Positions 27,526 to 36,128 of a stretch of 64,000 nt of DNA are shown piece after piece. The position numbers were made by a program, and so were the translations under genes. The DNA is from Acinetobacter sp. BY419. Its GTDB lineage: Bacteria > Pseudomonadota > Gammaproteobacteria > Pseudomonadales > Moraxellaceae. The notes below the pieces were generated by a model. The model had not been told where the DNA came from, did no database searches, and saw only the letters and a list, made by a program, of their open reading frames with translations. The stretch lies in assembly GCF_019038395.1 (NCBI RefSeq), contig NZ_JAGFXZ010000006.1, forward strand, positions 43,068 through 107,067, in the 5' to 3' direction. Positions within the stretch are counted from its first letter, which is position 1, and each line of letters begins with the position of its first letter.

Positions 27526-29571
27526 ATGGCTGCAGTCCATCAGTTACAAGGCGTTGGCAATGCCGCCGCTGCATTACTTGAAAAATTAAATATCTTCAAT
27601 ACTGATGATTTGCTTTTTCATCTACCACGTGACTATGAAGACCGTAGCACGATCATCCCCATGAATCAATTGAGCGTGGGGCGCAGTTATTTGCTGGAAG
27701 GCATCGTCAAAGGCGTGGATTTCCCGCCAGGTAAACGCAAGTCCATGGCGGTGCTACTAGATGATGATTGCGGTAAAGTGACGCTACGTTTTTATCATAT
27801 TTATAAAGGCATCACCGATCGCTGCAAACTCGGTAACCGTTTAAGAATTTTCGGAGAGGTTCGGGTCGGTGCGCGCGGCCTGGAAATGTATCATCCCGAG
27901 CTGCAAGTCATTACTGAAGACACACCTTTACCTCAGACCCAACTCACCGCGATTTACCCTGCAACTGAAGGTCTGACCCAGCCAAAAATACGGGATTATA
28001 TTCAGCAGGCCCTGGCTCAGTATAGCGATCATCTGCCGGAACTGCTGCCAGCAAAATTTAGCAATGGTTATGCGCTAAAACAGGCACTGGAATATATCCA
28101 TCATCCGCCAGTCAATGCCAATATGCTGCAACTGGCACAAGGCTCGCATCCTGCACAGCAACGCCTGATTTTTGAAGAGCTGGTAGCACATCAGATCAGC
28201 TTATTGACCCGGCGTGCCTTTATTCAGCAGGTCGAAGCACCTTCTTTTGTACCAAGTAAAACCTATGCCAAACAGCTTTTAGCCGGTCTGGCTTTTGAAA
28301 TGACTGATGCACAAAAACGCGTATCCAGAGAAATCGCGCAGGATTTAAAAACCAATAAACCAATGTTGCGTCTGGTACAAGGCGATGTCGGCGCCGGCAA
28401 AACACTGGTCGCCGGTGTAGCTGCCTGTCACGCCCTGGAAGACGGCTGGCAAGTGGCGTTGATGGCACCCACCGAAATTCTGGCCGAGCAGCATTATCTC
28501 AACTTTAAACGCTGGTTTGAGCCTTTGGGCTTAAATGTAGCCTGGCTTTCCGGCAAGCAGAAAGGCAAAGCCCGCGCCGCAGCGGAACAGGTGATTCGGG
28601 ACGGGAGTGCCCACCTGGTAATCGGGACTCATGCCCTGTTTCAGGAAAATGTCGAGTTTGCCAAGCTGGGTCTGGTGATTATAGATGAACAGCACCGCTT
28701 TGGTGTGGACCAACGTCTTGCACTCAGAAATAAAGGTCTGGATGGCATGTGTCCGCATCAACTGGTAATGACCGCAACCCCGATTCCGCGCACCTTGGCC
28801 ATGTCTGCCTATGGCGATCTGGATACCTCGGTGATAGATGAGCTGCCACCGGGTCGTACCCCGATTCAGACCGTAACCATTCCACTGGACCGGCGTGAAC
28901 AAGTCCTGCAACGTATCGCCAGCAACTGTGCCGAAGGCAAGCAGGTCTACTGGGTCTGCACCCTGGTGGAACAGTCCGAAACTTTAGATGCCCAGGCCGC
29001 AGAAGCCACTTTCGCTGAAATTCGGGAGCGCTTTCCTGCATTAAATATTGGTCTGGTACATGGCAAAATGAAAGCCGATGAAAAACAGGCAGTCATGCAG
29101 CAATTTAAGAACAATGAATTGCAGTTACTGATTGCCACCACCGTGATCGAAGTCGGGGTCGATGTACCCAACGCTTCCATCATGGTCATTGAAAATGCCG
29201 AGCGCTTAGGGCTTTCACAATTGCACCAGCTACGTGGCCGGGTCGGTCGTGGTGCCAAAGCCAGTTTCTGCGCCCTGCTGTATAAGCATCCGCTGTCGCA
29301 AAATGGTCAGGAACGCTTAAGAATCATGCGTGAAACCAATGATGGTTTTATGATTGCAGAAAAAGATCTGGAATTGCGTGGCCCGGGGGAGCTGCTCGGC
29401 ACCAAACAGACTGGAGACATGAATTTCCGTGTAGCTAAGCTTGAACGGGATGATCACCTGCTCAATCAGGCACATTATGTGGCTCAACAGATACTCAAGG
29501 ATTATCCGGATCAGGCTGAAGCATTATTGCAACGCTGGCTACCGGAAGCACCACGCTATGCCTATGTTTAA
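27526..29571 (+). CDS. recG: ATP-dependent DNA helicase RecG
   Basis: The 681-residue protein has the N-terminal wedge (OB) domain (residues ~50-150, RSTIIPMNQLSVG), helicase motif I GDVGAGKT (~287), motif II DEQH (DEQHRFGV, ~388), motif III TATPIPRTLA and motif VI QLRGRVGRG (~567), plus the TRG-type end GELLGTKQTGDMNF. RecG remodels stalled forks and Holliday junctions. Length is close to E. coli RecG (693). Start ATG has GAGGGG upstream. comF overlaps its 3' end. Confidence 0.97.
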   Translation: MAAVHQLQGVGNAAAALLEKLNIFNTDDLLFHLPRDYEDRSTIIPMNQLSVGRSYLLEGIVKGVDFPPGKRKSMAVLLDDDCGKVTLRFYHIYKGITDRCKLGNRLRIFGEVRVGARGLEMYHPELQVITEDTPLPQTQLTAIYPATEGLTQPKIRDYIQQALAQYSDHLPELLPAKFSNGYALKQALEYIHHPPVNANMLQLAQGSHPAQQRLIFEELVAHQISLLTRRAFIQQVEAPSFVPSKTYAKQLLAGLAFEMTDAQKRVSREIAQDLKTNKPMLRLVQGDVGAGKTLVAGVAACHALEDGWQVALMAPTEILAEQHYLNFKRWFEPLGLNVAWLSGKQKGKARAAAEQVIRDGSAHLVIGTHALFQENVEFAKLGLVIIDEQHRFGVDQRLALRNKGLDGMCPHQLVMTATPIPRTLAMSAYGDLDTSVIDELPPGRTPIQTVTIPLDRREQVLQRIASNCAEGKQVYWVCTLVEQSETLDAQAAEATFAEIRERFPALNIGLVHGKMKADEKQAVMQQFKNNELQLLIATTVIEVGVDVPNASIMVIENAERLGLSQLHQLRGRVGRGAKASFCALLYKHPLSQNGQERLRIMRETNDGFMIAEKDLELRGPGELLGTKQTGDMNFRVAKLERDDHLLNQAHYVAQQILKDYPDQAEALLQRWLPEAPRYAYV

Positions 29572-30193
29572 ACTACTGGAACATGGAAAATCCTGGCTGA
29601 CTCGCCTGCAACCCTGCCAGCTGTGTCTGACTGATCATCAGGCCATCCATTCAGTCTGTCAGGACTGCTGGCAGCAATTGCCGTGGGTACATCAAACCAT
29701 TCAACGTCAGGAAATGCAGTTCCAGGTCGCCTGCGACTATGCCTACCCGATGGACCGGTTGATTCAGCTGTTTAAATATGAACAGAAATTGCATTTGCAA
29801 AATTTACTGGCCGGTGCGCTGTTAAGTTTAGAATTGCCAAAAGTCACTGCGGTGGTACCGATGCCCATCTCGACTGAACGTCTGGCCGAACGTGGTTATA
29901 ATCAATCTCTGGTGCTGGCCAAACATGTGGCGAAAAAACTCAATGTTCCCATCTGGCAACCTGTTAGTCGGCTGAAACAGCATTCACAAAAAGGCTTAAG
30001 CCGCCTGGAACGGATCGAGGATATCCAGTCACAATTTCAGATCAACACGTTTTCCAGAATTCGTTATCGACGCGTGCTGATCATTGATGATGTGGTGACC
30101 ACAGGCAGTTCAATTCGAGCGCTCAGCCAAAAACTAGAAGAACTTGGCTGTCAGAAAATTTATGCAGCCTGTCTGGCAGGGGTGCAAATCTGA
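29558..30193 (+). CDS. comF: ComF family phosphoribosyltransferase-like protein
   Basis: The 212-residue protein has an N-terminal Cys pair set C20-C23 and C34-C37 (likely zinc finger) and a PRPP-binding motif VLIIDDVVTTGSS near residue 175, the ComF architecture. ComF proteins are needed for transport of transforming DNA into the cytoplasm in naturally competent bacteria, including Acinetobacter. ATG at 29558 overlaps the end of recG by 14 bases; an alternative ATG is two codons on. It ends four bases before the convergent Nudix gene, with no terminator between. Confidence 0.88.
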   Translation: MPMFKLLEHGKSWLTRLQPCQLCLTDHQAIHSVCQDCWQQLPWVHQTIQRQEMQFQVACDYAYPMDRLIQLFKYEQKLHLQNLLAGALLSLELPKVTAVVPMPISTERLAERGYNQSLVLAKHVAKKLNVPIWQPVSRLKQHSQKGLSRLERIEDIQSQFQINTFSRIRYRRVLIIDDVVTTGSSIRALSQKLEELGCQKIYAACLAGVQI

Positions 30194-30197
30194 AAAT

Positions 30198-30599
30198 TCA
30201 CACCTGAGCGAGTAAATGGGACTTTACCCATGGAATGACAATTTCCGTGGTTAGGGGTGCCAGCAGGACCTCTTTTTCATCCAGATCCACCCATTTCATT
30301 TCAGCAATTTCAGCTCCAATTTTAGGCGCTTGATCCAGACTTACCCAATACACATAACTCACCAGTTGGTGATCAGGCTCATTGGCTGTCTGGGTTTCAA
30401 AGCGGCCAACAAATTGCTGAATCTCTGCCTGCACGCCAATTTCTTCCTGAATTTCACGCAACATCGTCGCTTCTGGTGCTTCATTCGGCTCCAGCTTGCC
30501 ACCGACCTGCATAAAGCAGGAGGTTCCTTGCTTGCGAACCACCAGTAGTTGCTGCGCTTCATTTAAAATAATGGCTGCAGCCACCGTAATCACTTTCAT
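30198..30599 (-). CDS. NUDIX hydrolase
   Basis: The 133-residue protein is a single Nudix domain with a complete box: G34, E40, R48-E49, E52-E53, G55 (GX5EX7REUXEEXGU). Such enzymes hydrolyse nucleoside diphosphate derivatives; the substrate cannot be read from the sequence. It may be read with the LOG-family gene upstream (31 bases) in one short minus-strand operon. The comF gene converges on its 3' end. Confidence 0.9.
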   Translation of the reverse strand: MKVITVAAAIILNEAQQLLVVRKQGTSCFMQVGGKLEPNEAPEATMLREIQEEIGVQAEIQQFVGRFETQTANEPDHQLVSYVYWVSLDQAPKIGAEIAEMKWVDLDEKEVLLAPLTTEIVIPWVKSHLLAQV

Positions 30600-30630
30600 T
30601 TATTTTCTACAACTTCATGCTGTGGGCGGC

Positions 30631-31221
30631 TTATTTTACAAGATCGGTCTGATCCGCCATACCCCATTTCGCTTCAGGCGGCTGATAACTTTCAAACTGG
30701 CACAAAATTTCATCCAGATCATCACTGACAATTAAAGCTTCGCTAAAGCGCGCCTTAGTAAACCCTTTCTCGGTGGTCATATGAATAAATTTAAGTAAAT
30801 CATTATAGAAACCATCGACATTTAGAAAAGCACAAGGTTTTTGATGAATTCCCAGTTGTGCCCAGGTCCATTGTTCAAAGATCTCTTCCAGCGTTCCTGC
30901 CCCGCCCGGAATGGCAATAAATCCCTGTGCCAGCTCCGACATCCGGGTTTTACGCTCATGCATATTGCCCACCACATACAGTTTGGTAATATGCGGATGT
31001 GCCAGTTCACGATTGACCAGCTGTCTCGGAATTACCCCAATCACCTTGCCACCAGCAGCCAAAGCACTATCAGCGATAATCCCCATTAAACCAGAGCGAC
31101 CACCACCATATACCAGCGTCTGATGCCTTGCTGCCAAGGTCTGGCCAACCTTTTCAGCTATCTGGGCATATAGAGGATCCGAGCCTAGTGCCGAACCACA
31201 AAAAATTGCGATCGAATTCAT
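30631..31221 (-). CDS. LOG family protein (YvdD-type)
   Basis: The 196-residue protein has GGGRSGLMG (residues ~40-48) and the PGGAGTLEE motif (PGGxGTxxE, ~100) of the lysine-decarboxylase-like LOG family. Family members remove ribose phosphate from nucleoside 5'-monophosphates, including cytokinin ribotides. GGAGG precedes two tandem ATG codons at 31224 and 31221; either may be used. It is divergent from corA. Confidence 0.88.
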   Translation of the reverse strand: MNSIAIFCGSALGSDPLYAQIAEKVGQTLAARHQTLVYGGGRSGLMGIIADSALAAGGKVIGVIPRQLVNRELAHPHITKLYVVGNMHERKTRMSELAQGFIAIPGGAGTLEEIFEQWTWAQLGIHQKPCAFLNVDGFYNDLLKFIHMTTEKGFTKARFSEALIVSDDLDEILCQFESYQPPEAKWGMADQTDLVK

Positions 31222-31373
31222 CATTTCATCCTCCAATTGACGCTATATTGTACGAAATCGCTGCAAGCGCGCTTTTTCCAAAAATAACTGCTTAATATCA
31301 GTGTTTTTATTCAATTCCTTGTCTAAAATACACCCATTCCAATTCACATACTGCGCCAGGGAGAAAAGACAGC

Positions 31374-32387
31374 ATGCTTGAAGCCTTTTACGCCACAGAG
31401 CGCGGTAGCTTAGAAGATATCACGATTAATGGTGATTTCGACCTGCATCCAGATTTAGTATGGCTTGATCTGATTGCGCCTTCACAAGAAGAGCAGCAAT
31501 GGATTTTAGATGCCTATGGGCAAAACTTGCCGACCTTAAAATCGCTGGAAGATATTTCCTCCAGTGCCCGATTTTACCGTGATGATGACGGTATTTTGCA
31601 TGTCAGTACATATTTTTTAACCAAAAATAAAAACTATCAGGTTGAGAACGAAAACGACGATGAATCCAGCATGTTGGCGACGGTCCAAACCGTGGCATTC
31701 ATTTTGCATAAGGACCGGCTGTTTACCTTGCGTGGCGAAAAGCTGGTGGCCTTTCGTGCCTTCCGTGCCCGTGCACGCCGTAATGATTATGAAATCGATT
31801 ATAAAGATCCGACCTGGATTTTATTGGGCCTGCTCGAAGCCAAACTGGATGAGCTGGCCGACATTCTGGAAGATGTACATAAAGATTTAGAAAAATATTC
31901 CACTGAAGTATTGAATAACCGTCATCGTGAGCAAATTCTCGATCTGGATGACATGATTACCCGACTGGCCCAACTGGAGGATATGCTGGGTAAAGCACAA
32001 CTCTGTCTGATCGACTTACGTCGTGTTCTGACTTTTTTGTCGCGCCCTCGTGCTTTAGGAAGTCATATTTATGATGCAGATATCCGAGAGTTGAGTGAAG
32101 ATGTGCGCTCGCTGGTTGAACACGATGCCTTCCTGTTTCAGAAAGTGCGCTTCCTGCTCGACACCACGTCCGGATTCATTAACACTGAACAGAATGACAC
32201 GATCCGTCGATTCTCGATTCTGCCAAGTATGCTTGCGCCCCCGATGCTGATCGCCAGTATTTATGGGATGAATACCGAGGTTCTGCCTTTCGCGCAAGGC
32301 TCAATGAGTTTTGTCATGGTCAGTATTATTTTGATCGGTTTTTTGATCGGTCCACTGATTTACTTTAGATGGAAGAAATGGATTTGA
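31374..32387 (+). CDS. corA: Magnesium/cobalt transporter CorA
   Basis: The 337-residue protein has a long helical cytoplasmic domain and, at the C-terminus, two membrane helices with the pore signature YGMN (SIYGMNTEVLP, near residue 300) between them. CorA is a pentameric Mg2+ channel of the inner membrane. GGAGA precedes the ATG. It is followed by a bidirectional terminator shared with the mla operon, which converges on it. Confidence 0.95.
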   Translation: MLEAFYATERGSLEDITINGDFDLHPDLVWLDLIAPSQEEQQWILDAYGQNLPTLKSLEDISSSARFYRDDDGILHVSTYFLTKNKNYQVENENDDESSMLATVQTVAFILHKDRLFTLRGEKLVAFRAFRARARRNDYEIDYKDPTWILLGLLEAKLDELADILEDVHKDLEKYSTEVLNNRHREQILDLDDMITRLAQLEDMLGKAQLCLIDLRRVLTFLSRPRALGSHIYDADIRELSEDVRSLVEHDAFLFQKVRFLLDTTSGFINTEQNDTIRRFSILPSMLAPPMLIASIYGMNTEVLPFAQGSMSFVMVSIILIGFLIGPLIYFRWKKWI

Positions 32388-32463
32388 GCAAGCTTTGCAG
32401 CATTGCTTCAAAACGTAGCACAAGAAACGCGCTCTATTTTTTAAACACCTATTTGAAACCAAT

Positions 32464-32488
32464 AAAAAAGCACCTTTCGGTGCTTTTC
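32464..32488. terminator. Bidirectional terminator between corA and mlaB
   Basis: AAAAGCACC and GGTGCTTTT form a 9-base stem with a TTTC loop. Both strands have T runs, and both convergent units (corA and mla) end here. Confidence 0.85.
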
Positions 32489-32491
32489 TGT

Positions 32492-32782
32492 TTACTGAAT
32501 GATTTTTAAATCACCTTGGAGATGGCTGGCCTGAATGATATTCATCATTTTCCCAGGAACAGCTTTAAAGTGCAGTCCCTGTGCTTGCGGCGTCTGGCGC
32601 AACCAGCGCACCAGTACCGCCAAAGCCAAAGTACTGCCACTTTCAAGCCCGGCCAGGTTTACCACAAGCGGAAACTTGTTCTGTGACTGGATCACACGCA
32701 AACCATTTAAGTAGTAGTCCTGCGCATTGTTATAGTCAATCTTGCCTGAAACCTGCAACTCCTGATCCTTGAATACAATCAC
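32492..32782 (-). CDS. mlaB: STAS-domain protein of the Mla system
   Basis: The 96-residue protein is a small STAS domain with the ESGSTLALAVLVRW helix region. MlaB binds the MlaF ATPase dimer and regulates the MlaFEDB complex. The start is GTG at 32780-32782. It is the last gene of the cluster, 15 bases after mlaC; position in the operon supports the assignment more than sequence alone. Confidence 0.88.
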   Translation of the reverse strand: MIVFKDQELQVSGKIDYNNAQDYYLNGLRVIQSQNKFPLVVNLAGLESGSTLALAVLVRWLRQTPQAQGLHFKAVPGKMMNIIQASHLQGDLKIIQ

Positions 32783-32797
32783 GGCTCACCTATTCGA

Positions 32798-33430
32798 TTA
32801 TTTCTTGTCGATTGCAGCTTCTGCATCTGGTTTAAAGTTGGCAATGGCTTTATCTATGTTACCGCCATTGCGTTTGACCGTCGCAGCAAACTGGTTACGG
32901 AACTGCAAACCTAGATCAATACCAGATACGTTGATATTACGGATTTTCCACTGTGAACCTTTGTCCACCAACTGGAACGCTACCGGAACTTTCTCGCCCT
33001 TGTTATTGAAATCAATGGTCACGACAGGGTTGCTGCTGCTGCTCGCCTTGTAAGGACGCACGCTATAAGTTTGATTGCTGAACTTGGAAAATGCAGAACC
33101 ATAATTTTCAATCAGGGTTTCACGGAAATTCTTTTCGAACTGTGCACGCTGTGCGGCCGTACTATACTGATTGGTCGCATAGGTACCCATCACGATACGC
33201 GTGAAAGATTGCGAATCGATGTATGGATCCAGATTCTGGCGCACAATGGTTTTTACCAGTGCCGGATTATTTTGCAATTTCGCATTGTCAGCTTTGAGGC
33301 GCTCAATCAAACCATCTGCCACTTTTTTAATAAAAGCAGGTGGTGCTTCAGACGGTGCAGCAAACACTGTACCAGCAACCATTGTTGAAAGAATGCTTGC
33401 TGCAAGCGTTTGTTTTACTAAAGTCTTCAC
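32798..33430 (-). CDS. mlaC: Periplasmic phospholipid-binding protein MlaC
   Basis: The 210-residue protein has a Sec signal peptide (MKTLVKQTLAASILSTMVAG, Ala-rich end TVFA) and the MlaC/Ttg2D domain with VRQNLDPYIDSQSFTRIVMG (near residue 65) and FNNKGEKVPVAFQLVDKG. MlaC ferries phospholipid across the periplasm between the outer-membrane MlaA and the inner-membrane MlaFEDB complex. mlaA is not in this window. Confidence 0.94.
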   Translation of the reverse strand: MKTLVKQTLAASILSTMVAGTVFAAPSEAPPAFIKKVADGLIERLKADNAKLQNNPALVKTIVRQNLDPYIDSQSFTRIVMGTYATNQYSTAAQRAQFEKNFRETLIENYGSAFSKFSNQTYSVRPYKASSSSNPVVTIDFNNKGEKVPVAFQLVDKGSQWKIRNINVSGIDLGLQFRNQFAATVKRNGGNIDKAIANFKPDAEAAIDKK

Positions 33431-33448
33431 TGAAATCTCCTCAATCTA

Positions 33449-34126
33449 TTATTCAACAAATGCAGGTTCTGCATCGGTCGATTCTGAAACTGTCGCCTGT
33501 TCCGGGCCAGTTTCTTGACTATCCGAAGATTTACCGGCACCGCCAGTAATGAACTTCGTCACTAAATCTTCAATTTCCATAGTGCCTTGGGTATTGGCAA
33601 TCTGAGCGCCACGTTGCAAATAGTTCAGACCACCACCTGGAATAATTTTCAGGTATTTTTCACCCAACAATCCATTGGTCGCAACCATAATATAAGCATC
33701 TTCATCAATATTAGTGATGGATTTCATGTTAGCTAAGAGTTGTTTTTCCATGTCTTTTTGTTGCTCAGGAGTGGCCGCAGTATAGTCCGAACTATAACGT
33801 AACTCTTCCAGTGCTTCCTGCTGGACCTGCTTCAACTGCTCAGGATTAAACGAGGTCAATGAGCCATCCAGAGTCATATGCACGGTCGCCAGACGGGTTA
33901 CAGGGTCTAGGGTAATTTCATCCACCTGCCCCACTTTCACTCCACTTAATGCCACTTTGGCACGTGGCTTGATGCCATTCACATTTTCAAAAGTTGCCGT
34001 CATTTTATAGCTGTCAGAAATATTGCTTCCGACTAGGCCACTGACGCGCATCGCGAGAAAAAACAAGGCAATACCAAACAAGATAACAAAAATACCAACG
34101 GCCAGCTCACTAGTACGTGATTTCAT
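33449..34126 (-). CDS. mlaD: MCE-domain phospholipid transport protein MlaD
   Basis: The 225-residue protein has an N-terminal membrane helix (residues ~7-28, LAVGIFVILFGIALFFLAMR) and one MCE domain (KMTATFENVNGIKPRAKVAL, ~residues 42-62). MlaD forms a hexameric ring over MlaE. The C-terminal ~60 residues are low-complexity and negatively charged, with a Ser/Glu/Thr-rich end (QETGPEQATVSESTD), longer than in E. coli (183). Starts one base into the mlaE stop. Confidence 0.95.
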   Translation of the reverse strand: MKSRTSELAVGIFVILFGIALFFLAMRVSGLVGSNISDSYKMTATFENVNGIKPRAKVALSGVKVGQVDEITLDPVTRLATVHMTLDGSLTSFNPEQLKQVQQEALEELRYSSDYTAATPEQQKDMEKQLLANMKSITNIDEDAYIMVATNGLLGEKYLKIIPGGGLNYLQRGAQIANTQGTMEIEDLVTKFITGGAGKSSDSQETGPEQATVSESTDAEPAFVE

Positions 34127-34905
34127 TAAACACCTCCGAACATGACCGCAGTCAACACAAAGTCAAAGCCTAAAACGCACAGTGAAGAATATACGACTGT
34201 ACGCGTGGTAGAAGTTGCAATACCTTCCGATGTCGGGACGCAGGCATAACCCTGGTACACCGCAATCCAGGTGCAAATTAATGCGAATACAAAACTTTTA
34301 ATAATGGTGCCATTAAAGACATCTTTATAGAATTGCACGCTGCTTTCCATGCCGCTCCAATAAGAGCCTTCATCGGCACCCAGAAAATCCACACCGACCA
34401 TTTTACCGCCCATAATGCCGACTGCAGCAAAGATGACCGAGAGCATCGGCAGGCTAAAAATCCCCGCCCAAAGGCGCGGCGAAATCACCCGTTTTAAGGG
34501 ATCCACCCCGATCATTTCCATACTAGACAATTGTTCAGTGGCTTTCATCAGGCCAATTTCAGCAGTCAAGGCGGAACCGGCACGTCCTGCAAACAGCAAA
34601 GCAGCGACCACAGGTGCCAGCTCACGCAGCAAGGTCAACGCCACTGCTGTACCAAGCATGGATTCACTGCCAAAAGTCGACAGAATACTGAACATCTGCA
34701 AGCCAAGCACGGCGCCAATAAACAGACCAGAAACTACGATGATCAGCAGGGATAACACCCCGACCCGATACATCTGATACACAAACAGTCTTACCCCAAG
34801 CCAGGTCGGCATTGAAAATAAAATCTGCAACAGCATCAGGGTTGCGACCCCAATCCCCTGTACACGTTCAATAACGCGTCTACCTAATGCGGCAATTGCA
34901 TTCAT
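34126..34905 (-). CDS. mlaE: Phospholipid ABC transporter permease MlaE
   Basis: The 259-residue membrane protein contains the MlaE-family motif around [20 protein letters not shown] and [20 protein letters not shown], with five or six predicted helices. It is the permease of the MlaFEDB complex. It overlaps mlaD by one base and mlaF by four bases, showing tight translational coupling. Confidence 0.95.
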   Translation of the reverse strand: MNAIAALGRRVIERVQGIGVATLMLLQILFSMPTWLGVRLFVYQMYRVGVLSLLIIVVSGLFIGAVLGLQMFSILSTFGSESMLGTAVALTLLRELAPVVAALLFAGRAGSALTAEIGLMKATEQLSSMEMIGVDPLKRVISPRLWAGIFSLPMLSVIFAAVGIMGGKMVGVDFLGADEGSYWSGMESSVQFYKDVFNGTIIKSFVFALICTWIAVYQGYACVPTSEGIATSTTRTVVYSSLCVLGFDFVLTAVMFGGV

Positions 34906-35720
34906 GAACGTACCTCATCACTTAAATAAGCCCGATGACTAAATTGATAGTCGACCGGCCCTTCCACTGATCCAGTCAAAAATTGCTGCACAAATGCTGA
35001 AGGATGGGCTTTTAACTCAGCAGGCGTGCCCTCACCTTGTACTTTACCTTCTGCCACCACATAGATGTAATCGGCAATTGATAAGGTTTCTGCCACATCA
35101 TGCGACACCACAATCGTGGTTAAATCCAGTGCTTCACGCAAAGAACGAATCAATCGCGTCAAAACGCCCATCACAATCGGGTCTTGTCCTGCGAAAGGTT
35201 CGTCATACATAATCAGCTCTGGGTCCAGCGCAATGGCACGTGCCAAGGCCACGCGGCGGTTCATCCCGCCCGACAATTCAGCCGGCATCATTTGTTCTGC
35301 CCCGCGCAAACCCACAGATTCTAGTTTTAAAGCGACAATTTCTTTAATCAGATGTTCTGGCAGTTTTGTATGGGCCCTAATTGGGAATGCGACATTTTCA
35401 TAGACGCTCATATCGGTGAACAAAGCACCGCTTTGAAACAGCATGCCCATACGGGCACGTGCTGAAAAAAGTTCGGAACGTGACATCGAGGCAATATCTT
35501 TGCCGTCCAATAAAACCTGACCGTGCTCCGGGATCAACTGCCCACCAATCAATCTTAATAAAGTGGTTTTGCCGGTACCTGATGGCCCCATGATGGCGGT
35601 AATCTGTCCACGACGAATACTTAAACTCACGTCGTCATAAATCACACGCTCACCTCGTTTGAAGCTTAAATTCTTGACTTCAATCAACGATTGAGAGTCT
35701 CGCGCTGTTTGATTTTTCAT
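34902..35720 (-). CDS. mlaF: Phospholipid ABC transporter ATPase MlaF
   Basis: The 272-residue ATPase has Walker A GPSGTGKT (residues ~45-52), the ABC signature LSGGM (~150), Walker [15 protein letters not shown] (~170) and the H-loop SHD. It is the first gene of mlaFEDCB, the system that keeps the outer membrane asymmetric. Promoter lies in the 408-base gap upstream. In Acinetobacter loss of this system is linked to altered envelope lipids. Confidence 0.95.
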   Translation of the reverse strand: MKNQTARDSQSLIEVKNLSFKRGERVIYDDVSLSIRRGQITAIMGPSGTGKTTLLRLIGGQLIPEHGQVLLDGKDIASMSRSELFSARARMGMLFQSGALFTDMSVYENVAFPIRAHTKLPEHLIKEIVALKLESVGLRGAEQMMPAELSGGMNRRVALARAIALDPELIMYDEPFAGQDPIVMGVLTRLIRSLREALDLTTIVVSHDVAETLSIADYIYVVAEGKVQGEGTPAELKAHPSAFVQQFLTGSVEGPVDYQFSHRAYLSDEVRS

Positions 35721-36077
35721 AGCTGAGTGTATTCCTGCATTTTTTCAGCATGCATACTATAAAGGAACGAAGTTCAAAATGTTAGCATTAGAGATAGATG
35801 GGTCAATATCATTAAAAATAGCAACACCTGATGATTGAGTATATTTTTTAGAATAAAAATTTGATCAGACTGAAGTTTAGCAAACTCTGTTCAATTAAAA
35901 AAACTGTATAAATAATAAATAATATTACACAAAATCAAAGTCAAGGCGATATAGGGCATAAACACCTCCATCCGTTGAAATCCTAAAGCTAAGCCTTTCA
36001 TATTATTAATTATCATAAAGCCGAGAAAAGTTGATTTAATAGACATTTTACGTTAAAAAGCAAAAAACTCAATGCAT
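35721..36077. other. A/T-rich intergenic region upstream of mlaF
   Basis: No coding frame or RNA gene is apparent in these ~360 bases. A -10-like TATAGT occurs on the minus strand near 35760, about 40 bases before the mlaF start, without a clear -35 partner. The rest is A/T rich with no long repeat. It serves as the mlaF promoter region and the 3' spacer of the helicase gene downstream of it on the minus strand. Confidence 0.4.
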
Positions 36078-36107
36078 AAAAAAAACCGGTGTTTCCACCG
36101 GTTTTTT
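36078..36107 (-). terminator. Terminator after the DEAD-box helicase gene
   Basis: AAAACCGGTG and CACCGGTTTT form a perfect 10-base stem with a TTTC loop and A/T runs on both sides. It lies 22 bases after the helicase stop codon. Confidence 0.88.
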
Positions 36108-36128
36108 TATTTCAATCTAGAGATTGAA